Assembly (NCBI GenBank): GCA_020354625.1
Contig: CP070651.1
Span: 1,495,799 to 1,534,373, forward strand
DNA from: Trueperaceae bacterium
GTDB taxonomy: Bacteria > Deinococcota > Deinococci > Deinococcales > Trueperaceae
Reading direction: 5' to 3'
DNA length: 38,575 bases
Shown here: positions 8,573-17,158 of the stretch, piece after piece
Layout: each line of letters starts with the position of its first letter
Position numbering within the stretch: position 1 is the stretch's first letter
Program-made: the position numbers and the translations under genes
Notes under the pieces: model-generated
What the model saw: only the letters and a program-made list of their open reading frames with translations
Told to the model about the DNA's origin: nothing
Database searches by the model: none

Positions 8573-8910
8573 GTCTGCGAAGAGGCGACGTCGTGCTGGT
8601 AGACTTCGAACCGGCCAGACCGTCTGAGGCCAACAAGATTCGCCCAGCCATTATCATCACGAACGACCAAGCGAATAGGTACGCCACCAACGTCATGGTG
8701 GTTCCCCTCACCAGCAACGTCGCCACCGTCTACCCCTTCCAACTTTTCTTATCTGCAGACGAGACGGGGTTGACTAAGGACAGCAAGGCGCAGGTTGAAC
8801 TTATGCGCAGTGTGAGTAGAAGCAGATTGGGCAAACGGGTCGCCAGCCTACCCCAAACCTTGCAAGAGGCACTTGACGACCGTCTCAAACTCCATCTCGA
8901 CCTAGCCTAA
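8569..8910 (+). CDS. MazF/PemK family endoribonuclease toxin
   Basis: 113-residue toxin of the MazF/PemK family (sequence-specific mRNA interferase). The N-terminus LRRGDVVLVDFEP, then IRPAIIITND, then MVVPLTSN, then KDSKAQVELMRSVSRSRLG match the usual MazF strand and loop order, and the conserved Arg after RGD and the Ser/Thr of PLTS are present. The start codon is GTG overlapping the antitoxin stop as GTGA. Its stop codon TAA is also the first three bases of a ~110 bp repeat element, so the C-terminus may have been set by insertion of that element. Length is normal for the family, so function is probably retained. Confidence 0.87.
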   Translation: MSLRRGDVVLVDFEPARPSEANKIRPAIIITNDQANRYATNVMVVPLTSNVATVYPFQLFLSADETGLTKDSKAQVELMRSVSRSRLGKRVASLPQTLQEALDDRLKLHLDLA

Positions 8911-9017
8911 GGACCTCCAACTTAAGTTTGGGGCAATGCCAAAACCGAAAGGCTACGGATGCGTTTTTGGTTCATCGATGCTTACCCAATTCTGCAAACA
9001 TAACTTGGACGTGCTTA
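8908..9017. repeat. MITE-like element, copy 1
   Basis: 110 bp element related to 15690-15801 and 29922-30028. The left end reads TAAGGACCTCCAACTT and the right end, reverse-complemented, TAAGCACGTCCAAGTT: imperfect terminal inverted repeats matching at 13 of 16 positions. Shared internal blocks are AACTTAAGTTTGGGGCAATG near the left end and CCAATTCTGCAAACA near the right end, while the middle diverges. No coding capacity. TA at the ends would fit an IS630/mariner-type target site, but this is inference. Confidence 0.6.
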
Positions 9018-9043
9018 GTCAGAGGTTCGGTTTATCGTGAGAA

Positions 9044-9064
9044 ACCACGTCCTATGGGCGTGGT
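9044..9064 (-). terminator. probable terminator of the GH3 operon
   Basis: ACCACG/CGTGGT arms extended through a T-G wobble and CC/GG pairs give a 9 bp stem with a TAT loop. On the minus strand it is followed by TTTCTC, a short T-rich tail. It lies 25 nt beyond the GH3 stop codon, in the right place for an intrinsic terminator. Confidence 0.55.
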
Positions 9065-9088
9065 CATGCGCCTAGCCTAGTCATACGG

Positions 9089-10753
9089 CTACTCCAGGAA
9101 CTCGCCGGTGAAGAACCTGGCCCAGCCGGCTGCGGGGTGGAGGGCGACCGGTTTGACATCACCGCTTCGCTGGCCCAGCTCCCGGCAGCGCTCCAAGTAG
9201 GTTTCGGACCCCCCCTTGGTCACGCGAAACACTCTCATGGCTTTTAGCTGGCCCAGCTCTCGGCAGTAACGGTAATGGAAACTGCCTTGTAAGCGTATCT
9301 CCAGTTCTGCGGCCGCTTGCCTGAGAGCGGTGTCGCCGGCGTCTCCTTCGATGAAGAGGGTGTAAGCACCAAGCGCCTCGGCAGGCTCGAACGCTACCAT
9401 GGCGAAGGTGGGGGTCACACATTGGCTTTTCAGTGCTGCTTCAAGTGCCGGCCCGAGAAAGCGTTCGTTGAGTTTCTCCCCGAAGTGATCTGAGACCAGT
9501 GCCTCCTTACCTAGAAAGCGCAGGAGGGGGCAGGACCGATAAAAGCCCGTCACCTCGACGAGATCCTGAAGCCGGTAGCGGTACAAACCGCCGGAGGTGC
9601 TCACGACCACCGAGTAGATCTCTCCTTGGACGAGTTCATCGGCGAGAAGGGTTTGGTTCGAACCTTCCGGTATGAATTCGAAGAAGTGCGACCTTATCGC
9701 CAGGGCGGCTCCCTCCCGACTCCAGAGTGGAATGGAGATGAATGCTTCGGTGGCGATGAGGCCTTTGGGTTGGATAGGTACCTGTGGGAACCGTTTTGCC
9801 AGCTCCCGTGCGTAGCTGCTGCTTTGGGCGTCGGCCCAACAGCTGATGAGAGCAAGCTGGGGCCATAGGGACTGGTGAAGCTCGGCCGGATCGTCAAGGG
9901 TGAAGGCTCTGGCAACCTCGGCTGCACGTTTCCTATCAGGAGCGACGTGGCGTGTGAGCCTAGACGATAAAGAGGAGGATAGATGTCCACTGGGGGGTGA
10001 GAGGGTTCCGTCACCGAGGTCGGCCAGGAGCTGCTCTCGCCAGGCGGGCAGGCGCAGGCGCTCGAGCAGCAGGCTGAGGAAGGTTGGGTTCCATACCGAG
10101 ATAAATCTCAGCGTGGCGTGGCGGAGCAAGAACAGCAGTGTCAGGTAGCGCAAATCGTCCATATCCCTGATGAGCCTTAGGATCCCGGGCACGGCGAGCA
10201 CTGACTCGGCAAGGTGGCGCTTGAGACCGCCGAGATAGGCACTGTCTTGATCGAAGCCGATGGGGATGCCACCACGGCTCAGCTCCTGCTCATGCGTGAC
10301 GGGACTTACAGACCAGTAAGCTTCACCGCCTCGTAGCTTAGGTACGTGGCGGAACAGATCTGCCATCCAGGTGGCGATGGCGCGGTCGAACTCCGCTTTG
10401 AGCCCCTTGGTGTAAGGGATCAGTTTGCGGGCCGAACTCGAGCCGCTGGTAGGTTCTAGCAGCACGACCGGTTCGCGGGTCAGCACGCCCTGTTCACCGT
10501 TTGCGATGCGCTCCACATCCGAAGCGTACTCTTCAAAGCGATGAAGCGGCACCTGAGCTTGGTAAGCTTCGATGCCGTCGAGCCGGGCGAACCGGTAGCG
10601 CTTGCCAAAGACCGTGTCTTGATTGCGCTCGAGGAGGCTTCGAAGGATCGAGCTTTGCTGTAGACGGATACGGCGACAGGCTCGTTGAAAAGCGGCTGCC
10701 TCGTATAGGGAGGCGGCATACCAGAGGCTGTTGGCGAGGTAAGTAGTCCTCAC
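9089..10753 (-). CDS. GH3-family acyl-adenylating amide synthetase
   Basis: 554 residues, homologous throughout to the GH3 (auxin-responsive promoter) superfamily. Members activate a carboxylic acid as acyl-AMP and usually conjugate it to an amine or amino acid. Visible motifs are LLEPTSGSSSARKLIPYT (about residues 98-115), the ATP-phosphate-binding loop; LIATEAFISIP, corresponding to the adenine-binding strand; and SGGLYRYRLQDLVEVTGFY (the YRxxD nucleotide-binding motif), followed by FLGKEALVSDHFGEKLNE, which leads into the C-terminal cap. All core motifs are present, so it looks active. Last gene of a five-gene minus-strand operon. Its start codon shares 4 nt with the stop of the GNAT-like gene. 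In the cluster it is the best candidate for the condensing step that joins an acid to an amine. Confidence 0.85.
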   Translation of the reverse strand: MRTTYLANSLWYAASLYEAAAFQRACRRIRLQQSSILRSLLERNQDTVFGKRYRFARLDGIEAYQAQVPLHRFEEYASDVERIANGEQGVLTREPVVLLEPTSGSSSARKLIPYTKGLKAEFDRAIATWMADLFRHVPKLRGGEAYWSVSPVTHEQELSRGGIPIGFDQDSAYLGGLKRHLAESVLAVPGILRLIRDMDDLRYLTLLFLLRHATLRFISVWNPTFLSLLLERLRLPAWREQLLADLGDGTLSPPSGHLSSSLSSRLTRHVAPDRKRAAEVARAFTLDDPAELHQSLWPQLALISCWADAQSSSYARELAKRFPQVPIQPKGLIATEAFISIPLWSREGAALAIRSHFFEFIPEGSNQTLLADELVQGEIYSVVVSTSGGLYRYRLQDLVEVTGFYRSCPLLRFLGKEALVSDHFGEKLNERFLGPALEAALKSQCVTPTFAMVAFEPAEALGAYTLFIEGDAGDTALRQAAAELEIRLQGSFHYRYCRELGQLKAMRVFRVTKGGSETYLERCRELGQRSGDVKPVALHPAAGWARFFTGEFLE

Positions 10754-11505
10754 GATTCCTTATCCAACGCACCCACCAGCCGCTTACCGGCAGGCGTGAG
10801 GTTGGCAGGATGGAGTTCGGCGAGGCACACGAGCTCATCGCCGCGCTTGTGGCCGGGATTCATCTGCAAGAAGAAGCGTACATGGGGATCCTTGAGGCGC
10901 CTGGCTTCGATGTCGGCGATACCCTGCCTCAACGGTGCCGCTTCCCGGAAGCGGACGACACCGCGACCGCGGTCGTACTCGCCATCGAACTTCGAGCCGG
11001 CGAGCGTATGCATCACCGCTTGCTCGAAACTCGGCGTCTGCGCGAGGTGGCTCGGAAAGAAGTTGCGGTAGGCGACCGGTAGGAAGCGGTAGGTCTTGTA
11101 TCCGGAACTGATCAACAACCAGTACACCTTGACCCCGGGTGTCTTCTTTCGGAGCTTCGCCGCCTCGTCAAAGGCATACTGTCCCCAGAGCCGGGTCAAC
11201 TCGGTCTGCCCCCAGAAGCGGTGCGCTACGATCGTGTCCCCCGAGAAAAACGCCGTAACCAGAACCCCTTGTACACGGGCTTCCAGCCGCATGAGCGTCG
11301 AGAACCCTTGGAGCCGCCCATCCCCATCGCGTAACAGGATCACGGAATCCTTCTCCGCAAGGTCTTTGGCGAACCGCGTCTCAGTGAGGTTTTCGAAGTA
11401 GACATCGAGCAGCTCGAACATCTCCCGCATTTCGCAGCGGCTCAAGTGGGCTACGGCAGACAGCGTACCCTGGAGCGTTCGGTTTTTTTCCTTGGCTTTC
11501 GTCAC
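10750..11505 (-). CDS. GNAT-like protein of unknown function, cluster member
   Basis: 251 residues with no family I can name confidently. The region SVILLRDGDGRLQGFSTLMRL looks like the central beta strands of a GNAT N-acetyltransferase fold, and FWGQTELTRLWGQYAFDEAAK like the helix after the acetyl-CoA loop. It shares GNAT-like layout and the LWxQYA block with the upstream gene product (LWDQYA), suggesting distant paralogy. The C-terminus PHVRFFLQMNPGHKRGDELVCLAEL is a distinctive tail. I chose GTG 11505, which has GAGGTG six bases upstream and lies 10 nt beyond the preceding stop. A longer frame to 11553 overlaps the upstream gene. Probably an acyl- or acetyltransferase modifying the cluster product. 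Confidence 0.6.
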   Translation of the reverse strand: MTKAKEKNRTLQGTLSAVAHLSRCEMREMFELLDVYFENLTETRFAKDLAEKDSVILLRDGDGRLQGFSTLMRLEARVQGVLVTAFFSGDTIVAHRFWGQTELTRLWGQYAFDEAAKLRKKTPGVKVYWLLISSGYKTYRFLPVAYRNFFPSHLAQTPSFEQAVMHTLAGSKFDGEYDRGRGVVRFREAAPLRQGIADIEARRLKDPHVRFFLQMNPGHKRGDELVCLAELHPANLTPAGKRLVGALDKES

Positions 11506-11515
11506 AAGATCCACC

Positions 11516-12628
11516 TCACAACGTCGCAATCTCGAGGAAGGGTACGCGGGCATCCAATGAACTGAAGAAGTCCTTGCCGAAGTCGACTGAGTAGAGCGTG
11601 CTCTCGTAAAGTAGATGCGGGAGGCGGGTGGCGACCTGCAAAAGGGGGTCGGTGGTACAGAGACCCAACATCAGATATGTGTAACCACGTGCGCAAGCCT
11701 GTTGGTAAAGGTGATCTAGCAGGCTGGCAAAGATGTCCTCTCGGTTGTCCTTGATGCAGATGAAGCTAGCGTAGATAAAGGGAATAGGCTTCCCCGCCGC
11801 CGGCAGCGGGCGTCCTCCGCGCAGACGAGTGTAGGCGTTATAAAAGGGCCTGGCGAGCTGCAACGATGGCGTGTAGGAGCGTATCACCGTCTGCTTGTAG
11901 GCATACTGATCCCAAAGGCCGGCGACACCTACCAACTCTTCCCCCTCGCTGGCAAGGACCAGATCGGCCAGTTTGAGTCCGAGCGTCCGCTCACCGAGGA
12001 AGTCGCGCATTTGATAGTGCGGGTAGAACTGTTTGTCTGCACCCACCCGATTCAGAAACGTCACGATCTTCTCGAGCTCACCCTCCTGTGCTGCGCGAAG
12101 CGAGAACGGTGACCTTGCGACACGTCTGCGTCGGAGGATGAGCGCCAGGGTGTGTAAGGTGGCCAGCCTCGAGAGGGTGGGATAGCCACGCCGTGCCCGC
12201 TTGATGAGCACCCCTTCAGCCGTAGCGTTGCCGGAGGTCAAGGTGGTGATGTAGCCCTCCGGTGGGTCTTGGGCATCGCGCTCTCGGAAGAAGTGCACGC
12301 CTCTGGCGAGGAGCATGCGGCCTTGAAACTCAGGCGCGATACGCAGCTGACTGATGTAACCGAGTTGGGTGGGAGAGCCGTTGATATAGCAATTTCTCAG
12401 CGCTCTCGTGCACATGGCCACTAGCTGTTCTCCGTAGTGGAGCGTCAACGTCTCGACGGTCTCACCCGTGACTCGGCAGCCGAGAAAGTAGCTTGGCTCC
12501 CGCTCGTAACTGACGGTGACTTCGCCCGGTATGGGGAGTCTGCAGAGATCACGGAGGGCCTCGTCATCGTCTAGCCCAGCAAGCTGGGTTCGAAACGCGG
12601 CCGGCTCGGACTTGCGTTTCGAGGTCAC
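11516..12628 (-). CDS. double-domain GNAT-like acyltransferase, cluster member
   Basis: About 370 residues. The N-terminal half contains LGYISQLRIAPEFQGRMLLARG, a recognisable GNAT acetyl-CoA pyrophosphate loop (R/Q-x-x-x-x-x-G type). The C-terminal half repeats a GNAT-like order with LVLASEGEELVGVAGLWDQYA and ends in a long tail with MLGLCTTDPLL. This suggests a tandem-GNAT enzyme with one or both sites active. GTG at 12628 overlaps the stop of the upstream radical SAM gene as GTGA, so coupled translation is likely. The frame also allows a GTG at 12652. Neither has a clear Shine-Dalgarno. Predicted role: acyl-CoA-dependent acylation of an intermediate made by the radical SAM enzymes. Confidence 0.68.
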   Translation of the reverse strand: MTSKRKSEPAAFRTQLAGLDDDEALRDLCRLPIPGEVTVSYEREPSYFLGCRVTGETVETLTLHYGEQLVAMCTRALRNCYINGSPTQLGYISQLRIAPEFQGRMLLARGVHFFRERDAQDPPEGYITTLTSGNATAEGVLIKRARRGYPTLSRLATLHTLALILRRRRVARSPFSLRAAQEGELEKIVTFLNRVGADKQFYPHYQMRDFLGERTLGLKLADLVLASEGEELVGVAGLWDQYAYKQTVIRSYTPSLQLARPFYNAYTRLRGGRPLPAAGKPIPFIYASFICIKDNREDIFASLLDHLYQQACARGYTYLMLGLCTTDPLLQVATRLPHLLYESTLYSVDFGKDFFSSLDARVPFLEIATL

Positions 12629-13977
12629 GCTTTGAGCAAGGTACCTTGCCACGACGCGTCGCCAAGGGGATAGTTGTCCCGAAGGCTTACCTCCTTGCGA
12701 AACATACCGTTGATGAGAAAGAAGTTACGGAACATCAGACCGCTTGAGCGGTTAACCTCATCGAGGCTGCGTCTTACGATGCTGGGGAGCGTGTAGAAAC
12801 TGCGTCGCGCCTCTACGCAGCCGTGCTGCAGCTGTTCGGGAGTCATGTTTTTGGGTTTGAACGGGATCATGTTGTACTTGTAGCGCTTATCGAGCCACCA
12901 GGAGGGATAGAGGAGGCGCCCTTCACGCTCGAGGCGCTGGTAGAGCGGCGTACCGGGGAAAGGGGTGAGGTGGTTGAAAGCCGCGATGTAGAAGGCGTTT
13001 CGTTTGGCGAACGCGACCGTTTCCGTAAACGATTCGGGCGTGTCCTGATCGTAGCCGAACACGAAGGTGATGTAGAGCCGGACGCGGTGGCGGCGTAGAT
13101 TTTTCAAGGCTTCCTCGAAGCCACCACGCATCGTGTTGAACTCCTTGTTCATACCCTTCAAGTTCTCGGGGTTGAGGCTTTCGAAGCCGATGAGAATCGC
13201 CTGACAGCCGCTTCGGACCATGAGGTCGAGCAGCTCGGGATCGTGAGCGACGTTGATGCTGGCCTGACTTACCCAGCGCACGCCGAGGGGGATGAGGGCC
13301 TTGAAGAATGCCTTTGCCTCTTTGGTGTTTGCAGTGACGTTGTCGTCTACGAAAAAGATGAGCTTGCGCTGTGCAGCGACTCGGATAACCTCTTCGAGAA
13401 CTTCGTCGAGAGGGCGGCGGTTCTGGGTATTGTTGAACACCGTCTGGATGGCACAGAAATCGCAGTTGAAATAGCAGCCGCGACCGGCCTCGACCAGCCC
13501 GATGGGCAGGTAGCGTTTACCTCTGAAGATGTCGCGCCGCGGGCGTAATCCCCGTAGGGACGGTCGCTCTAGCGCCCGGTAGGTCTTTTCGAGTCGACCG
13601 TGTCGGAAGTCGTCGAGGACCCCTTCCCAGATATCCTCTGCTTCGCCAATGACCAGGGCGTCGGCGTACATGGCGACCTCGTCGAGACGGAGGGTGGCGT
13701 GAAAACCGCCCATGATGACGGGAACACCGCGACGCCGATATTCGCTGGCGAGTTCGTAGCTGCGCCGCGCCGTGTAGGTTTCGACGCTGATGGCGACCAG
13801 GTCGGTCGGTTCATCGAACGGGATTTGCTCCATCCGATCGTCGTAGAATTTCACGTCGATCTCTTTTGGGGTGAGCCCGGCCAGGGTCGCTGCCGGCAGA
13901 GGCTCCATCTGCCAGGTGCCGATGTAAGGTTGATTGGATCTGCGCCCGATGCAGGGATGTACGATCGTGAGTCGCAT
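12625..13977 (-). CDS. B12-binding-type radical SAM protein
   Basis: 450 residues. Residues 1-140 form a Rossmann-like cobalamin-binding-type domain (LTIVHPCIG; VPVIMGGFHATL; ADALVIGEAEDIW). Residues about 160-370 are the radical SAM TIM barrel with CYFNCDFC (Cys168, 172, 175) binding the [4Fe-4S] cluster, then LIFFVDDN and ILIGFESL. The C-terminus has LTPFPGTPLYQRLEREGRLL, the DUF4070-like end of BchE/HpnP-type proteins. Such enzymes catalyse radical methylations, cyclisations or other C-C chemistry. The block DDRMEQIPFDEPTDLVAI (46-63) is identical in the gene at 17155, so the two are paralogues. Good ribosome site (AGGAGCGGTGAAG). Second gene of the minus-strand operon. Confidence 0.88.
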   Translation of the reverse strand: MRLTIVHPCIGRRSNQPYIGTWQMEPLPAATLAGLTPKEIDVKFYDDRMEQIPFDEPTDLVAISVETYTARRSYELASEYRRRGVPVIMGGFHATLRLDEVAMYADALVIGEAEDIWEGVLDDFRHGRLEKTYRALERPSLRGLRPRRDIFRGKRYLPIGLVEAGRGCYFNCDFCAIQTVFNNTQNRRPLDEVLEEVIRVAAQRKLIFFVDDNVTANTKEAKAFFKALIPLGVRWVSQASINVAHDPELLDLMVRSGCQAILIGFESLNPENLKGMNKEFNTMRGGFEEALKNLRRHRVRLYITFVFGYDQDTPESFTETVAFAKRNAFYIAAFNHLTPFPGTPLYQRLEREGRLLYPSWWLDKRYKYNMIPFKPKNMTPEQLQHGCVEARRSFYTLPSIVRRSLDEVNRSSGLMFRNFFLINGMFRKEVSLRDNYPLGDASWQGTLLKA

Positions 13978-14037
13978 AGATCTTCACCGCTCCTTACTGG
14001 CGTCTTCGACCCGGTATTTTCTGCAGGGCCTGCCTCA

Positions 14038-15423
14038 TCACGTCGGTACCGCGGGTGCCGATGTGCTTGGTGCGGGCAAGCGACCCCAGTCACAAGTGTA
14101 ATAGCGGTGCAGGTGGCGAGCGTAGAAGCGGTATCCCAGGTTGGCGGCCAAGGTCACGGGCAGTTGGATGCGAGCTCCGGCCAGCCTCTTGAAGATCGAT
14201 CGGTATCGGTAGGTCTCCTTCCAAGCCCATTCAGTCCCCCGGAACAGGTGGTCGGGTGTCATGTTGGCGGGCTCGAAAACCACGTGCTGAGCGTCGTAGA
14301 GGCTCCAGTCCTCGCTCAGGATCCGCCCCTGATGCTTGAGACGTTTGAAAAGGGGTGTGGCTGGGAAGGGCGTCAAGATGGCGTAGCGGGGAAGATCGAT
14401 GTCGACTTCCTGTACGAAGTCGACCGTCTCGGCAAAGGTACTGTCGGCATCGTGATCGAAGCCGAACACGAAGCAACCCATCACAGCGATGCCGCGTTCG
14501 TGAAGCCGTTTGACCAGCGCGGTGTAGTCCTGTTTGAGGTTGAACCCCTTGCGGGTCTCTCTCAAGGCGGGCGGTGAGAGTGACTCGAAGCCCAACAGAA
14601 GGCCTCGGCAACCACTCTGATGGATGAGGTTCAGTAGCTCTTCATCCCGGGTGATCAGGGTGGTGACCAGCCCGCCCCAGGTAAGGTTGAGAGGGATCAG
14701 AGCCCCAAAGAGCTCTTTGGCATAGTCGGTGTCGGCGATGAGGTTGAGGTCTAAAAAGAGCAGCCGTCTCGTTCGCATCTGCCTTATCTCATCGATGACT
14801 TCGGCCACCGGGCGCTTGAGGTTGCCCCCCCAAGCGGTCGGGACCACGCAGAACTCACAGCCGTGAAGGCAGCCACGGGTCGCCTCGATTGTCTGCACCA
14901 GCGAGTATCTGCCTGCTGTGAGCAACTCCCGTTTGGCATAGGGCAGGCCTGCCAGACTAAGCGCCGGATCCTGGACATAACGGGCTTTGAGCCCGCCTGA
15001 ACAGAAGTCATCAAGCAGACGCGGCCAGCTTTCCTCGGCGTAGCCGACCACCACGGCATCTGCGTGCTGCTGTGCCTCGTCGGGCATGAGCGTGGGATGG
15101 ACCCCGCCCAAAACGACCGGGATGCTCTGCTTGCGGAATCGATCGGCCAGTTCATAGGCGCGCGGTGCCGTTCCGGTGATGGCGCTGATGCCGATGAGGT
15201 CGGCCTCGAGCTCTTCCGGAACTTCTTCGAGCCCCTCATCCACAAGCGTCACCTTCGCTTCGAGATCTTCGGGAATCAGGGCTGCGAGCGTGGTCAAAGT
15301 AAGCGGAGCATAGCGCAGCGAGCGCTTCCAGATCCCCGTCTTGTGACGGTAGAGGGGACCCCGGGGCGAGATCAGTGCGATACGCAGTGGCCTGGCGGGT
15401 ACGGGCTTCCGGTAGGTTGCCAT
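14038..15423 (-). CDS. B12-binding-type radical SAM protein, first gene of the minus-strand operon
   Basis: 461 residues from ATG 15423. That start has GGGGGAG five bases upstream. The frame stays open further but only with non-domain sequence. The N-terminal cobalamin-type domain shows VVLGGVHPTLMPDEA and VVGYAEESW. The radical SAM domain has CLHGCEFC (Cys185, 189, 192), RLLFLDLNL and LLLGFESLSPPALRET. The tail LTPFPATPLFKRLKHQGRIL is the usual end. It is the most divergent of the four cluster members (no DDRMEQIPFDEP block, residues RGPLYRHKTG near the N-terminus), so it probably does a different reaction. A -10 box is seen at 15490-15495. The next gene follows after 60 nt. Confidence 0.86.
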   Translation of the reverse strand: MATYRKPVPARPLRIALISPRGPLYRHKTGIWKRSLRYAPLTLTTLAALIPEDLEAKVTLVDEGLEEVPEELEADLIGISAITGTAPRAYELADRFRKQSIPVVLGGVHPTLMPDEAQQHADAVVVGYAEESWPRLLDDFCSGGLKARYVQDPALSLAGLPYAKRELLTAGRYSLVQTIEATRGCLHGCEFCVVPTAWGGNLKRPVAEVIDEIRQMRTRRLLFLDLNLIADTDYAKELFGALIPLNLTWGGLVTTLITRDEELLNLIHQSGCRGLLLGFESLSPPALRETRKGFNLKQDYTALVKRLHERGIAVMGCFVFGFDHDADSTFAETVDFVQEVDIDLPRYAILTPFPATPLFKRLKHQGRILSEDWSLYDAQHVVFEPANMTPDHLFRGTEWAWKETYRYRSIFKRLAGARIQLPVTLAANLGYRFYARHLHRYYTCDWGRLPAPSTSAPAVPT

Positions 15424-15820
15424 CGTGCTCCCCCAATCAGAAAAGAGCGAAGAACCAGATACCGTTGGCGTAACGCCGGTTGTAACCCAATTATAGCGCC
15501 CGCTCGAGCCAAACCTCCAGAAAGCGGTCGCTCCCATACGATTTCAACGTGCCTCGCCGAGTCTTTGGGGGTGCCGGGACATATGTCTCTGGCAGATTCA
15601 GGGTGCCGCGCCTATGTTGGCAGGGAACAGGTTGGCAGGGCAAGGGTAAAGCGCTTCGGTAGCCAGCCGTCATGGTAACCGTTGGCCGTTCAGGACCTCC
15701 AACTTAAGTTTGGGGCAATGCCTCAAACGTAAGGCGAGCAGAGCGAGTATGGATCGCGGCCGCCCGCGGTCCAATTCTGCAAACAAACTTGGATGTGCTT
15801 AGCGAGGGTGGAGAGTTTGG
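15424..15820. promoter_or_regulatory. divergent intergenic region between the two radical SAM operons
   Basis: Gene-free 397 nt. TATAAT on the minus strand at 15490-15495 is a -10 candidate for the gene starting at 15423, but no good -35 box is visible. GGCGTAACGCC (15467-15477 area) is a small inverted repeat that could be an operator. The words GTTGGCAGGG(A/C)A occur twice in tandem around 15615-15645. The right part is repeat copy 2 (15690-15801), and the plus-strand gene starts 20 nt after it with GGAGAG as ribosome site. No tRNA, riboswitch or open frame is recognised. Confidence 0.45.
15690..15801. repeat. MITE-like element, copy 2
   Basis: Second copy of the ~110 bp element, same orientation as copy 1. 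The left end AGGACCTCCAACTTAAGTTT is identical to copy 1 over at least 30 bases, and the right end is TCCAATTCTGCAAACAAACTTGGATGTGCTTA in two near-identical pieces. The middle is unlike copy 1 but resembles copy 3 (GAG(C/A)AGAGCGAG). Here the left terminus lacks the TA seen in copies 1 and 3. It lies in the divergent promoter region of the radical SAM cluster, just before the plus-strand operon. Confidence 0.6.
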
Positions 15821-17158
15821 ATGAAGCTGACCCTGATTCAGCCGCGAATGGGTTGTGAGGGGGCTACAGATGCGATGCAACCCCTGGCCTTGGGCATCCT
15901 CGCGGCTCAGACGCCCCCCGACGTCGAGGTGACCCTCGTCGACGAGCGGGTTGGGGACCAGCTTCTCTTTGACGACCCCACCGACCTGGTAGCCCTAACC
16001 GTCGAGACCTTTACCGCCAAACGTGCCTATCAGATCGCCTCGAGGTTTCGTGCCAGGGGTGTGCCGGTGGTGATGGGCGGTTTCCATCCAAGCCTGATGA
16101 CCGGAGAGGCCCTCCGTTTTGCCGACTCGGTGGTGATAGGTGACGCCGAGGGTATCTGGGCCGGTGTGATCGAGGATGTGCGCCGGGGGGTGCTGCAGCG
16201 CCTCTATCGGCAGCAGTCGCCTCCGCCTCTCGAGGGTATGTGGGTAGACCGGACGATTTTCGCGGAAAAATCCTACGCCCCGATCGGCTTGGTGCAGTAC
16301 GGACGGGGTTGTCGTTACGCTTGTGATTTTTGCTCGATCAGGGCCTTCTATCACTCCCACATCCGCCTCAGACCGGTTCCCGAGGTGGTGGCTGAGATCG
16401 CGTCGCTGGAAAGAAAGCTCGTCTTTTTTGTAGATGACAACCTCTTATCCGATCCGAAAGCGGCAGAGAAGCTCTTTAGAGCGCTCATCCCTCTGAACAT
16501 CCGTTGGGCCTGCCAGGTGAGCATCGACATCACGTCGTACCCCAAGCTGCTCGACCTCATGGCCGAAAGTGGTTGTATCTTGGCCTTGATGGGCTTCGAA
16601 TCGCTCGATGAGCACAACCTCCGGCAGATGAAAAAAGGCTGGAACCTCAAAATCGGTGACTACGAAGCTGCCATAAAGCGCCTCTATGAGCGGGGCATCA
16701 TGATCTATGGAACCTTCGTCTTCGGCTATGATCACGATACGAGCGACGCCTTCTCCGGCAGCCTGGAATTCGCCAAGCGACACAAGTTCTGCCTGGCCAA
16801 CTTCAATCCTTTGACGCCTACCCCCGGTACCGACTTGTACCGCAGGCTTGCGGCGGAAAAGAGGTTGATCTTCGACAGCTGGTGGCTCGACGACCGCTTC
16901 CGCTATGGTCAGGCCACCTTTCACCCGAGAGGGATGACGGCAGAAGAGCTCGAGCAAGGCTGTTACTGGGCACGTTGCGAGTTCAACCGCGCCACCTCGA
17001 TCCTCGGGCGCTTTCTCGATCTCAAGTCGAACCTGAGCAGTCTGGCAAGTGCGTATACCTACATCGTCGCCAACCTCATCTCGAAACGGGAGATCGCCCG
17101 CAAGCAAGGTCTTCGACTAGGCGACGGGAGTCGTTTGGGGCGCTTGGAGGAGGTATGA
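15821..17158 (+). CDS. B12-binding-type radical SAM protein, plus-strand operon
   Basis: 445 residues. N-terminal cobalamin-type domain (LTLIQPRMG; VPVVMGGFHPSLM; ADSVVIGDAEGIW). Radical SAM domain with CRYACDFC (Cys164, 168, 171), then KLVFFVDDN, LALMGFESL and YGTFVFGYDHD. The tail NPLTPTPGTDLYRRLAAEKRL is as in its relatives. It starts at ATG 15821 with GGAGAGTTTGG upstream. It overlaps the next radical SAM gene by ATGA, so the two are made together. It is divergent from the operon to the left and shares an intergenic region with it, which argues for one regulon. Substrate unknown. Confidence 0.88.
   Translation: MKLTLIQPRMGCEGATDAMQPLALGILAAQTPPDVEVTLVDERVGDQLLFDDPTDLVALTVETFTAKRAYQIASRFRARGVPVVMGGFHPSLMTGEALRFADSVVIGDAEGIWAGVIEDVRRGVLQRLYRQQSPPPLEGMWVDRTIFAEKSYAPIGLVQYGRGCRYACDFCSIRAFYHSHIRLRPVPEVVAEIASLERKLVFFVDDNLLSDPKAAEKLFRALIPLNIRWACQVSIDITSYPKLLDLMAESGCILALMGFESLDEHNLRQMKKGWNLKIGDYEAAIKRLYERGIMIYGTFVFGYDHDTSDAFSGSLEFAKRHKFCLANFNPLTPTPGTDLYRRLAAEKRLIFDSWWLDDRFRYGQATFHPRGMTAEELEQGCYWARCEFNRATSILGRFLDLKSNLSSLASAYTYIVANLISKREIARKQGLRLGDGSRLGRLEEV

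Noticed and set aside
8908-9017. The ~110 bp repeats as integron attC sites (placed right after stop codons of TA and other genes)
   Set aside because: Position and palindromic ends fit, but the right core lacks GTTRRRY (it reads CTTGGAC/T), the left core is CTCCAAC or CTCTAAC rather than RYYYAAC, no integrase is in the window and the flanked segments are multi-gene operons rather than single cassettes.
13600-14577. 325-codon plus-strand frame opposite the two minus-strand rSAM genes
   Set aside because: Antisense to two genes with clear radical SAM motifs; the product has no recognisable domain.
16882-17154. Longer N-terminus for the rSAM gene at 17155
   Set aside because: The extra frame lies wholly inside the upstream rSAM gene and is not domain-like; ATG 17155 has AGGAGG and the ATGA overlap.
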